From NCBI RefSeq assembly GCF_036323735.1, contig NC_086040.1, positions 57,866,391-57,930,390 on the forward strand: a stretch of 64,000 nucleotides of DNA, written 5' to 3'. Positions within the stretch are counted from its first letter, which is position 1; each line of letters opens with the position of its first letter. The position numbers and the translations under genes were made by a program. Source of the stretch: Rattus norvegicus (Eukaryota; Chordata; Mammalia; Rodentia; Muridae). The notes under the pieces are model-generated. The model had not been told where the DNA came from, did not search any database, and saw only the letters and a list, made by a program, of their open reading frames with translations. Shown here in pieces: positions 1 through 11,203 of this stretch.

Positions 1-1340
1 TGGGATATCAACAACCGTTTGTGTGAGGGTGTATTTGTCAAATATGTAGAGCCAGAATAACTCTGATGTGCCGTGGTGAATGGAGTTGCAACAATAGCTT
101 ATGTTTACAGGATATATTTTGATATTAAGAACAGGAATGAAGGAAACACTGTAGTACATATATTTTTGCAAAATATATTTGTAAATATTTTGAGATAAAA
201 ATGCAAAAGCATGTTATTTCACAAAATGAGAATACCTGTTTGCTAAAATGCCAGAAAGTATAGGATACTTATTCCGAACTGCAAGGTAATGCAAAATCAA
301 AATTAACAAAATAATTTGATGGGATGGCTATGGTATATGCAATATTTCTATGTCACAGAATTTTACCCATTTACATTAGTACTCCTAGGTACTTTAAAAA
401 GCAAAGTGATCTAACTGCATTTTTTTTTCTTGTAAGACAGCTGAAAAAGAACCCAAAAGCCATCCTTTAATCTATTAAAACTTGTTTTACATTAGATAAA
501 TACCTCCTTCAATAAGAGTAGAAGGACATTTTTATAAAGTAATTTTGCTAACTTGAGACATTCAAAAATAAATTTTGCTTTCTTTTTCCAAAAGACAATA
601 CCAATGTACATGAAGAAAGTGCATCAGTAGTGAGAAAGATAATTGCTGCAGTTCTTCAACAATCATTTTTTTTGTAAGTGGAATTTTATCCAGGTGTTTC
701 AGAAGTAATCTAAATATTTCATTTCCATCAGTAGATATAGAAGAAACCATGATATAGACAAATGAAATTCACTGCTATGGTAAAATCTCATTAAAGTAAA
801 ACCATATCTGCAAGCTCTAGGAACTTTTCCAAGCAATTCCAATTGACATTCTTTCACAATTTATTTTTAGATTAATTGCAGTAAACAAAATACTCCCATA
901 ATAACCGTAATATCTTTGGAGTTAAGTTCACATTAAATTCAAACTTTCTCTCTAGATGTATAGTCTTTTTAATTAATCTATCCATTCTTTGTTAGGAAAA
1001 AAAAGAAAAGATGGATTGTGATGGGTTGCAGGCCACAATCAGAATAATCACCCACTTTGTGGTAATCTAACAGATATGACTTTAATTTCTTCCAACTATG
1101 TTTAAATAATATTCTCTCCTTTTAGTATTCCCAGTCTCTTGATTGCTTTCTGGATATCACAGATCCCAAAAGGGTTGGATTAAAAAGTGTTCACTATGTC
1201 ATGATAATAAACTTAGTCTTAGAAATTCCCTGTTTGTTGCTACCTCTGAATAAGGAAGTTTGAATCAGATCATGCAACTTGACTACACAGAGATGTCATC
1301 CTTCTCTAATTAGCATTTGCACACTTTTGTCCATAATACC
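1..1340. other. Unassigned AT-rich sequence
   Basis: I see no recognisable gene, SINE or LINE here. The stretch is AT-rich with short homopolymer runs, including a T run near 420. The one minus-strand ORF of 62 codons (562-750) has no recognisable motif and its length is no more than chance allows. Confidence 0.5.
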
Positions 1341-1344
1341 ATGT

Positions 1345-1435
1345 CTTAGCGAGAGTTGCTATTGCTGTTATGAGATACCATGACAAAAAAGGGAAAAAAG
1401 ATAGTTGGAGAAGAAAGTGTTTATTTTAGTTTACA
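1345..1435 (-). mobile_element. End of a rodent hAT/URR1-like DNA transposon
   Basis: The run TTGCTATTGCTGTTATGAGA, followed by an A-rich stretch and GTTTATTTTA, resembles the end of a common rodent nonautonomous repeat that I associate with the hAT-Charlie/URR1 group. The same end occurs in the opposite orientation at about 28,025-28,075. It is cut off at about 1,436 by an antisense L1. The family name is from memory. Confidence 0.45.
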
Positions 1436-2445
1436 TTTTCTTTCTTTTCATTTTGTTTACTAGAATTTTACAATCCAGATTGCATCCCTCTCCCAGCCCA
1501 TACTCTGACTGTTCTGCATCCCTTACCTTCTCCCCTCATGAACATCTGAGTGAAGCCGTCTCCCACTCCACCCCAGTCACCCAGACTTCTCCACTCCCTG
1601 GGGACTCCAGTCTCTTGACGGTTAAGTGCATCTTCTCTGGTCGTGTCCTGAACCAGCACTCCAGTCGGAGAGGCCTCATATAGGCTGGTGCATGATGCCG
1701 TATTGATGGATCACTGTCTGAAATAAACACTGGGGTCCAGGTTAGTTAATACTGCTGGTCCTCCTACAGGGTTGATCCCCTCCTCAGCTTCCTCCAGCTT
1801 TTCTCTAGTTCAACCACAGGGTTAGCAGCTTCTGTTCATTGACTGAGTGAAAATGTCTGCATCTGACTCTTTCAGCTGCTTGTTGGGTCTGTCAGAAGGC
1901 AGTCATGTCAGGTCCGTTTTGTGAACATCACGAGGCATGAATCATAGTGTCAGGTCTTGGGGGCCTCTACTTAATCTGGTTCCTAGATATGGGGTGTCAC
2001 TGGAATTCCTTTTACTCAGGCTCTTCTCTGGTTTTGACCGTGAAGTTCTTTCAGACAGCAACAAATATGGGTCAGAGTTTTGATTTGTGGATGGCAACCT
2101 TATCCCTCAGTTGATGCTCTCTCTTCCTCATGGAGGTTTCTCTATAAGTTACCTCTACCCACTTCTGGACATTTAACTGAGTCCTGTTAGTCTCTTACCT
2201 CTCAGGTCTCTGGAATATTCTAGAGCCACCCCCCAACTCCAATGTTTTAGCTTCTGAGGTTGCCTGTTTCCATTCATTCTTCTGGCACTCAGTGCTTCAG
2301 TCCTGCTCCCCACCAATACCTGACCATGTTCTCTCTTTCCCTTCCTGTCTCCTTTCTCACCAGGTCCCTCACTCTTCCCTCCTGTGGTTCATTTCTTCTC
2401 TCTCTCAAATAAGATTGATATTCCTCAATTTGGCTGCTCAACTTG
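1436..2445 (-). mobile_element. L1 3'UTR, antisense (old Lx-like)
   Basis: This is a C/T-rich stretch with the word order of a rodent L1 3'UTR read backwards. A CCCTCTCCCAGCCC-type pyrimidine block comes first, then TGAAAATGTCTGCATCTGAC, GTCAGGTCTTGGGGGCCTC, and finally a block of L1 pyrimidine tracts. No ORF2 is attached. ORFs predicted across it on either strand (for example 1,405-1,683) are products of composition. Confidence 0.7.
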
Positions 2446-2459
2446 CTAAACTTTTATTT

Positions 2460-4175
2460 TTCCGTTTATAAAAAATTGGATATTTTTGTTTAATTTCAAA
2501 TATTATTCACTTTCCCAATTTTCCCATCATAAGAGTCCTATCCCTTTCCCCACCAGTTCTTGTACAAAGGTGTTCCCCCTCACCATCCACTCCCTTTCCC
2601 AGCACCCCCTGACATTCCCCAACACTGGGGGTTCCAGCTTTGGTAGGCCTAAGAGCTTCTCCTCCCACTGATGCCCAACAAGTCCATTCCCTGCTACATA
2701 TGCTGTTGGAGCCCTAGTTCTGTCCATGTACAGTCTTTGAATATTGGTTTAGTACCAGAAAGCTATGGGTCGTTGTCACTGTTGTTCTTATGGCCTTGAA
2801 AGCCCATTCAGTCCTGGTAATCCTTTCTCCAAAATTACTAAAAAGAGGTTCGTTTGCATTACACTGGTTTGCCAATAACCTTCACTTCTGTAATTGGCAT
2901 GCTCTACCTGGGTCTCTCAGGAAAGATCTATATCCGTTTCCTGGATATTATATTATATTCACTCTATAGCGGGGCAGGCTTTTTTGCTAATTCATTGCAT
3001 AAAATGGAATTGCAAAACAGAATTTTTGAGTACACATTCAGAAATGTATATATAAAGTCTATAAAGGAAAGTACAATATGAAAATGAAATACAATATTCA
3101 ATCAAATAAAGGTCTGTAGGGAAAATGCTGTCCTTTGGGAAACAGAGAAAAACGAGGAAATTGAAGTGTATGTCACTGGAATGGACCTAGGTATAGAATT
3201 CTTATCCAGAATAAACTCCTCCACACCATGTTCCTAGACCTTTTCTACCCATGCCAAGTGCCTGATTAACTTTGTCCATTCAGAGCATGAAACCACTAAT
3301 GAAGGAAAAAAAGTCTCCAGCTTTAGAGAGATGGAGTACATAAAGGTTTCCCCTGTTTCACAGGAGACATACCTGGAAAAGGCACTCTCAAAACTGGTCA
3401 ATGTAAGGAAATCTGTTTAGCTATTAAGCCATGGCAGTTCTCAGTGACATCATCATTAGGCCCTCCATGAAAAATCTCTTGTATCCTGGAGAGCCCGAGC
3501 TTCTTCTGTGATGTCACAAGTGTTGTCCTGAATGCAACTGCCTCTCAGATATCCCTTCAGTAAACTAGGGTTTACTAATTGTCCTCTAATGCATTGTAAA
3601 CAGCCATTTGGGAGGGAGAACACAGAGGAAGAAGTGATCAGACATGGGGAGTAGGAAGCTGGCTTTCTGTCTTGATATAAAAAAGAAGAAATACGTGGTC
3701 AATGGGAAAGCTCCTTGAGTCTTTGGTAGGGATTGAGTAGGTTCAGTGAAGAGATAGCCTTGATCTGAGCCTCCCACATGTGGGAATCAGGTACTGGGAG
3801 CCTCTCAGAAGCATCTGGACTTCCCTGCTTGTCATTTTTCTTAGAAGTCAGAGAGTTTATAATTCATTTCTTTATTCCAAAAGCCAGGTGTTAGGAAGGG
3901 GACTACAGTTTTTTCCTGAGAGCTCATAGCTTTTATCCTTTTGCCAAGAAGGAAAAAGTCCTAAGGAAGAAAGGTAAGGCAAGTATTGTGTCCTCAGCAC
4001 AGAGTAAACTCCTCCATGCATTGGATTCTAATAATGCAGTTTATGTCTGGCACTGAAATCTGGGAGGGAGAACTGCTTCTAGATGAGACTTCATTATATC
4101 AGTCTTTCCAATAGTATTACTCTGACTACAATTCCCTGACAGTGACCCCTTAAAATTCTGAGTCAATAGGTGTGA
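2460..4175. repeat. Tandem array unit 1 (internally deleted)
   Basis: Antisense L1 3'UTR sequence fills 2,460-2,944 and joins directly to the landmark at 2,957. Relative to units 2 and 3, about 0.5 kb is missing here: the AT microsatellite and the segment with TGATGTCTGGTAATTTT. The rest runs to 4,175 with the same landmark order as the other copies. Confidence 0.7.
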
Positions 4176-4601
4176 TTAGCAGGCAGATTTCTTTTCTTTT
4201 ATTTCTTTCTTTTTTTAAATTTTTAAACAAATTTTATTGCTTTTTAAATTGGAAATTTCTAAATTTACATTTAAAATATTATTTCCTTTCCCAGTTTCCT
4301 GACTATAAGATCCATTACCAGTCCCCTTACCCTTCTCCTATAAACCCCCTTACTGACCCTGGACATTCCCTTGAACTGGGAGTCAAACCTAGGCAGGAAC
4401 AAGGGTTCTCCTTCCATTGTTGCCCAACAAGGCCATCCTCTGCAACACATGCAGTAGGAGCCATAGGTCTGTTCACGTATAGTCTTTGAATATTGGTCTA
4501 CTACCAGAAAGCTCTGTTTCATTGGCATTGTTGTTCTTATGGGGTTGAAAGCTCCATACCCTCTTCCAATCCCTTCACAAAATCTACCAACAAGAAGTCG
4601 G

Positions 4602-4720
4602 AGGGGAACACCCATAAGGAAGGGGAGGGGGGAGGGGGATGTTTGCCCGGAAACCGGGAAAGGGAATAACACTTGAAATGTATATAAGAAATACTCAAGT
4701 TAATAATAATAAAAAAAAAA
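4602..4720 (+). mobile_element. 119-bp L1 3' end insertion with target duplication
   Basis: The insert carries the rat-type L1 terminus: a G-rich lead, GCCCGGAAACCGGGAAAGGG, AATAACACTTGAAATG, ACTCAAGTTAATAATAATA and poly(A). AAGAAGTCGG flanks both sides (4,592-4,601 and 4,721-4,730), a 10-bp target-site duplication inside the older antisense L1 block. This is a very strongly 5'-truncated, relatively young retrotransposition event. Confidence 0.88.
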
Positions 4721-4762
4721 AAGAAGTCGGTTTTCAGTTCACTATTTTGCCACTAGGGTTCA

Positions 4763-5347
4763 TGTTGTGGTTTACCCTGAAGTTATCTGTGTTTGATACT
4801 AATTCCACTGCCCCAAGGTCAGGTGCATAGTCCTGTACTCAGAATTCAGGTTACTTCACCAGAACTACCTCCCCATTGAATTTGTAAAGTATAAGTGAGT
4901 GGCAGGAACAGGATATAATGAGGGTTATCATGGGAGGAGAAGAAAGAATGGGTGGGAGAGAAGTTTGAAAGAAGAGGAGGAGACTAGAGGAAAAAAGAGG
5001 AAAGGAAGACGACAGAGTGAGACGCCATGGTAGGTGAATTTAAGATTATTCTCTGTGTATTTACATTTCATTATTAATGTTCCTAAGGGATGGATGGTAC
5101 CCGGCGTTGTATGCTTATGTGGGCAATTATATCTAATAAACTAAATAAAAGATTATTGTGCTGTGTGTTTTTTATGCGAGGGTTTGAGTTTAGGAGAGTG
5201 TGTGACGGCATGAAACATTGTGTAGCTGAGGAGTGGGAAGGTGTTTCTGCCAAGATATCTATCAGGGAATTTCAGATACTTTGGTGCCAGAGTTAGCAGG
5301 GTAAAAGAAAATTTTACTTTTTTTATTTTTATATTTTCACAAGAACA
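4763..5347 (+). mobile_element. Solo LTR, ERVK-like
   Basis: The element begins TGTTGTGG and ends AACA, with TTCA repeated on each side (4,759-4,762 and 5,350-5,353), and it interrupts an L1 3'UTR block that is continuous in units 3 and 4. Its start resembles the start of the ERV 3' LTR at 23,211 (shared GAGTTATCT/GAAGTTATCT words and GTTATCATGGGAG further in). Two AATAAA signals (5,135 and 5,144) fit an LTR R region. No internal retroviral sequence adjoins it, so it is probably the product of LTR-LTR recombination. The exact ends could be off by a few bases. Confidence 0.6.
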
Positions 5348-5453
5348 CATTCACTTCTGTATATAATATGCTCTAGCTGTGTCTCTCATGAAATATCTAT
5401 ATCTGATACCTGGTGAAAGCACTTCTTAGCTTCATCAATCTTACCTAGTTTTG

Positions 5454-5455
<2 letters not shown>

Positions 5456-5538
<83 letters not shown>
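5456..5538. repeat. (TA)n(CA)n(TA)n microsatellite
   Basis: An alternating TA run of about 30 bases, a CA run of about 40 bases, then a short TA run. It sits at the same place in unit 2 where units 3 and 4 have TA-rich tracts. Confidence 0.97.
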
Positions 5539-7165
5539 GGCTCCTTCTGATACTTGGGTAGGGGGAATTTTCAAATGGATTCTGTGCAACTAAGTCAAGA
5601 ATGTAGAATCCACAAAGGACAATGTCAAATAGATTCCCTCCTGTTCTTTTGAACATACTGAAGTTGAGGTTTCACTGGACCTCAAGCCATTCCTCTCACT
5701 GTTCTTCCTCTTGTATCTTATTATTCCTCAAGAAAGAATCATGGTAAAACATCCACAACCCTCAAGTCTGGTCACTGGAACACAGTAAGTTAGATAATGC
5801 AGAACTGATATCAAATGGGACTAGAGAACTGAATTCTATACACCATGTTGGACTTTGCTTTACTGATGTCTGGTAATTTTGGGATAAAATAAGGATTTGG
5901 GAGTTTATCATTTCAAGTAGGTACACAATATTTACACTGTTATACTCATTCTATAGCTGGGCCACATTTTTTGCCAAAATCATTGCAGAAAATGAAATTG
6001 GAAAACAGAATTTTTGAGTACACATTCAGCAATATTTATAAATTCCCATATCGAGGAACGTACAATAAGATAGTGAAATAAAATACTCACTCAAATGAAG
6101 GTCTGTAGGAAAATATTGGCCTTTGGGAAGCAGAGAAAACCTAAAAAATTGAACTGTATTTCATGAAATGTACCTGAGAATAAAACTATTATCCAGAAGA
6201 ATCTCCTCCACTCCATGTTACAAGATCTTTTCTACACATTCCAAGTCCCTGATTAACTTTTTCAATTCAGAGCATGTAACTAGTAATGAAGCAACGAAAA
6301 GTCTCTAGCTTTAGAGAGATGGCGTACATAAAGGTTTCCACTGAATCACAGGAGACATTTCTGGAAAGGGCACCCTCAAATCTGGTCAATGTAAGGCAAG
6401 CTGTTCACCAGGGAGGCCATGGCAGTTCTCAGTGACATCATCATAGGCCCTCCCTGAAAAATCTCTTGTAATCTGGAGAGCCCTAGCTTCTTTTGTGATG
6501 TAACAAGTTTTGTCATGACTGCATCTGCCTCTCAGATGTTCCTTCAGTACCTCTAGGGTTTAATAATTGGCATCTAATTCAGAGAAAATAGCCATTAGGG
6601 AGCGAAAACAAAGAGGATGCAGACATCATAAATGGGGAGAAGGGAGCTGCCTTCTGTATTCGTCTAAAAAAAAAAGAAGAAATATGTGTGCTTGGGAAAG
6701 CTCAGTGACTCCTTGGTAGTTGAGTGGTATTGCTGAACAGAAAGCATTGATCTGAACCTTCCACATATGGGAAGCAGGAGCTGTGGTCCTCTCAGAAGCA
6801 ACTGGACTTCTCTGTTCTTATGGCTCCTGGAAGTCGGAGAGTTAATACCATTCATTTCTTTATTCCAAAAGCCAAGTGATGGGAAGGGCACAGTTGTTTC
6901 CTGAGAGCGCGTGGCCTTTATTCTTTTTGACAAGAAGAAAAAGCACTTAAGGAAGAAAGGAGGGACAAGTATTGTGTCCATAGCTCAGAAAAAACTCCTC
7001 CATGCTTTAGGTATCTATTGTGCAGTTTGTGACTGACACTGATATCTGGGAGAGAGAAGTGCTACTAGCTGAGACTTCACCATCTCAATCTTTCTACTAT
7101 TATACCTCTGGCTACCATTCCCTGACAGTGACCTATTACATTACTGAGTAAACATCTGTTTTAGC

Positions 7166-7739
7166 TGGCAGTTTTCTTTTCATTTATATCTTATATTTTT
7201 TATTTTTTACAATTTTATTTGTCATTTAAACAAACAAATTTCTATATTAACATTTAAAATATATTTTTTTAAGAGTTTCCTCCATAAGATCCCTAACTGG
7301 TACCTCTCCATTTATTCTATAAACCAACTGACTATCACTTCACAATTTCTTTAACTGCGAGTCAAACCAAGGGAGGACCACGGCCTTCTACATCCATTGG
7401 TGCCAAACAAGACCATCCTCTGCTACATATGAAGTTGGATGCATAGGACTGTCAAAGTACAGTCTTTGAATATTGGTTTAGTACCAGAAAGGTCTGGTTC
7501 ATTGGCATTTTTGTTCTTATGGGGTTGAAAGCCCCTTCTGCTCCTGTTATCCTTTCTCAGAATCTACAAAGAAGAGGTCCTTTACAGTTCACTGGTTTGG
7601 CACTAGCATACACTTCTTTACTTGACAAGATCTAGGTGGGTCTTTCAGGACATATCTATATCTGATTCCTGCCAGAATGCACTTCTTAGCTTCATCACTC
7701 TTATCTAATTTTGGTAATATATATATATATATTTTGGTA

Positions 7740-7780
<41 letters not shown>

Positions 7781-9410
7781 TTCTGGTAGCTCCTACAGCT
7801 ATTTGGTTATGTGGTTAGGTTGAATGTTAACATGGATTCTGCACAAATAGGTCAAGAATGTAGAATTTACAAACGACAATGTCAAATAGAATCCCTCCTG
7901 TACTTAAAAAGGTATCGAAGTTGAGGATTCACTGTTCCTCAAGCCTTTCTTCTCCCTTCCCATCGTCCTGTTTCTTATATTTGGCCTTAAGAAAGAATCA
8001 TGGTAACACATCTAAAACCTTTAAGTCAGGCCATGGGAATATAGGAAGGTAGATAGTGTAGTACAGATATCAGATGTGAATAGAGAACTGAAATGTATAA
8101 TCATGTGGTCCTTTGCTTTATTGATGTCTGGTAATTTTTGGATAAAATAAAGATTTGGTGGTTTATCATATGAAACAGGTACACAGTATTTACACTGTTA
8201 TACTGACTCTATAGCTGGGCCCCCTTTGTTCCCAGAATCATAGCAGAAAATGGAATTGTAAAACATAAGTTTTGAGTACATATTCAGGAATATTTATAAA
8301 GTCACCTATGAAGGAATGTACAATTAGTGAAATACAATATACATTCACCTAAAGGTCTGAAGGGAAAATAGTGGCCTTTACAAATCAGAAAAAACCTAGA
8401 AAATTGAACTTTATGTCACAGGAATGGACCTAGGAATAAAAATATTATCCAGAAGAATCTCCTCCACTTCAAGTTCCTACATCATTTCTACCCATGCCAG
8501 GACCCTGAATAACTTTCTCTGTTCAGAGCATGTAAATACTAAGGAAGCAGAGAGAAATCTCTAGCTTTAGAGAGATGGAGTACATAAAGGTTTCCCGTAT
8601 GTCACAGGAGACATACCTGGAAAAGGCACTCTCGAAACTGGTCAATGTAAGGAAAGCTGTTTAGAGGTAGGCCATGGCGGTTCTCAGTGACATCATCATT
8701 AGGCCTCCCTGAAAAATCTCTTGTATCCTGGAGAGCCCTAGCTTCTTCTATGATGTTACAAGTGTAGTCGTGTCTGCAAATGTCTCTTGGATATTCCTTC
8801 AGTACCTATAGAGTTTTCGATTTCCCCTCTAGTTCAGAGGAAACATCAATTTGGGATTGAGAACAAAGAGGATGAAAAGCTCAGAGATTGGGAGAATGAA
8901 GATGGCCTTCTATCTTGGTATAAAAAAAAGGAAGAAATATGTCGACCCTGGGAAATCTCACTGACCCTTGGTAGGAGTTGAGTAGGTAAGTTGAAGAGAT
9001 AGAATTGATTTGTGGCTTCCACACATAGGATCAGGAGCTCGGAGCCTGTCAGAAGCATCTGGACTTCCCTGCTTCTTGTGGTTCCTGTTAGTCAGAGAGT
9101 TTATATCATTAATACTTTTATCCCAAATGCGAGGTGTTGGGAAGGGCACTGTTCTTTTCCTTAGAGCTCATGAATTTTATTTTTTTGCCCAGAAGTAAAA
9201 GGTCCTAAGGAAGAAGTGAAAGACAAGTATTGTGTCCTCAGCTCAGAGTAAACTCCTCGATTATTTGGATTCCTATAGTGCAGTTTGTGTGTGATACTGG
9301 TATTTGGGAGAGAGACGTGTTTCTAGTTCATCATATCAGTCTTTCCACTAGTATTACTCTGACACCCATTGCCTGATAGTGACCCTTTAGATTTCTCAGT
9401 CAATATGTGT
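7166..9410. repeat. Tandem array unit 3
   Basis: Antisense L1 3'UTR sequence (about 7,175-7,712), a (TA)n tract, then the non-L1 part with all shared landmarks. No insertion is seen. Small ORFs on either strand are not shared with the other units. Confidence 0.75.
7712..7785. repeat. (TA)n microsatellite
   Basis: Two TA runs are separated by TTTTGGTAATATAA. It lies at the same place in unit 3 as the TA/CA tract of unit 2. Confidence 0.95.
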
Positions 9411-11203
9411 GATTAGCTGTTAGTTTTCTTATATTTAACTTATTTTTTTTATTTTTAGCAATTTTTTTGCTTTTTTAATTTGATTTTTTGATATTTACAT
9501 TTCAAACATTTTTGCCTTTCCCAGTTTCCTGCCCATAAGATCCCTAACAGGTCCCCCATCCTTCTTGTATAATCCCACTTACTGCCCTTTGACATTGCCT
9601 TGAATTGGTATTAAAACCTAGTTTAGACCAAGGGCATGTCCTTCCATTGGTGCCCAACAAGGCCATTCTCTGCTACATATTCAGTTGGAGCCATAGGTCT
9701 GTCCACGTACTAGCTTTGAGTATTCATACAGTACCAGAAAAGTCTGGTTCGTTGGCACTGTTTTTATTATCAGAATGAAAGCTCCTTCGTCTCTTTTAAT
9801 CCTTTCTGAAAATCTACCAACAAGAGAAAAGTTTTCAGTTCACTGGTTTGCCACTACCATTCACGTCTCTATTTGACGTGCTCTATCTGTGTCTCTCAGG
9901 AAAGACCTATTTATGTTTCTTCTAATCATGCAATTCTAAGCTTCATCAATCTAATCTAGTTTTTGTGGAGTATATGTGTATGTATATTTATCTATATCTA
10001 TATCTACATATCTATATCTTATCTAATTTATAACATAAATGTACATATATATGTATATACATATGTATTTATGTATCTTATAACTATGAGTTTAGATGGA
10101 ATTTTAACATGGATTCTGGGAAACAATGTCACATAAGTAGAACACACAAATGACAATGCCAAATAGACACTATCCTGTTCTTATGAACCTAATGATGCTG
10201 AGGTTTCACTAGACCTCATGCCATTCCTCATACTGCACATCCTCCTGAATATTATGTTTGGCCTTAAGAAAGTATCTTGGTAAAACATCCAAAATACTCA
10301 AGTCTATTCCTGGGAACATGGAAGGTAGATATTAGAGAACTGATATCTAATGGGACTATCCATGCTCTCATTTACTTTAATGATGTCTGGTAATTTTTGG
10401 ATAAAATAAGAATTTGGGAGTTTATCATTTGAAGAAGGTACACAATATTTACACTTTTATATTCACTCTATAGCTTTGCCCCCTATTTTGACAAAATCAC
10501 TGCAAAAAATTGAATTGGAAAAACAAATTTGAGTACACATTCAGGAATATATATAATGTCCCCTCTCAAGGAATGTAGAAAAAATTAGTACAATATTTAT
10601 TCAATTGAAGGTCTGTAGGGAAAATACTTGCCTTTGAGAAACAGAAAACTTAGAAAATTGAAGTGTATGGCACAGGAATGGACCTGGGAATAAAATTATA
10701 ATCCAGAAGAATCTCCTCCACTCCTTGTTCCTAGAACTTTTCTACCCATGTCAGGACCCTGAGTAACTTTCTCCATTCAGAACATGTAACCACTAAGGAA
10801 ACAAATAGATGTACTTAACTTTAGAGAGATGTAGTACGTAAAGGTTTTCACTGTGTGACAGGAGACACTAATGGAAAGGGCAACCTTGAATCTGGTCAAT
10901 GTAAGGAAAGCTGTTCAGCAGATAGGACATAGCAGGTCTCAGTGACATCATCATTAGGCCCTCCAAGAAAATCTCTTGTAACCTAGAGAGCCCTAGCTTC
11001 TTCTGTGATGTCACAAGTGTTGTATTGACAGCAAATGGCTCTCGGATATTCCTTCCATTTATCTATGGTTTACTAATTGGCCTCTAATTCAGAGTAAAGA
11101 TCCATTTGGGAGGGTGAACAAACAGGATGAAGAGATCAGAGATGTGGAGAAGGAAGTTGGCCTTTTCTCTTGGTATAAAAGAAAAGAAATATGTGGTTCT
11201 TGT
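9411..11203. repeat. Tandem array unit 4 (truncated)
   Basis: The antisense L1 3'UTR block (about 9,430-9,960) and an AT-rich tract are followed by the shared non-L1 part. Similarity to units 1-3 stops after TTGGTATAAAAGAAAAGAAA (about 11,175-11,194) and the next ~10 bases. The sequence then changes to the unrelated coding-like region. Confidence 0.75.
9965..10085. repeat. Imperfect TATC/TA-rich tract
   Basis: A degenerate run of TATCTATATCTA and ATGTATATACAT words. It is the unit 4 counterpart of the TA microsatellites in units 2 and 3. Confidence 0.85.

Larger units (their letters stand above)
4176..7165. repeat. Tandem array unit 2 (with two later insertions)
   Basis: An antisense L1 3'UTR block (4,185-4,757 and 5,348-5,456) is split by a sense L1 3' end (4,602-4,720) and a solo LTR (4,763-5,347). 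The (TA)n(CA)n tract and the non-L1 part follow. Subtracting the two insertions gives about 2.29 kb, matching the spacing of the other units. Confidence 0.75.
2460..11203. repeat. Degenerate ~2.26-kb tandem array, about four units
   Basis: The same ordered landmarks recur four times. CTATAGC followed by a G/C-rich word occurs at 2,964, 5,951, 8,209 and 10,468. TTTAGAGAGATG plus GTACRTAAAGGTTT occurs near 3,325, 6,312, 8,570 and 10,823. GTGACATCATCAT occurs near 3,445, 6,434, 8,690 and 10,946. Spacings are 2,987, 2,258 and 2,259 bp; the first interval is long because of a 585-bp LTR and a 119-bp L1 insertion. Each unit joins an antisense L1 3'UTR block of about 0.5 kb, an AT microsatellite, and about 1.6 kb of non-L1 sequence. 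Unit 1 lacks the microsatellite part and unit 4 is cut at about 11,203. I find no long ORF conserved among the copies. Confidence 0.85.

Noticed and set aside
4271..4672. 133-codon minus-strand ORF
   Set aside because: It covers an antisense L1 3'UTR block and the nested L1 end; low-complexity L1 sequence explains it.
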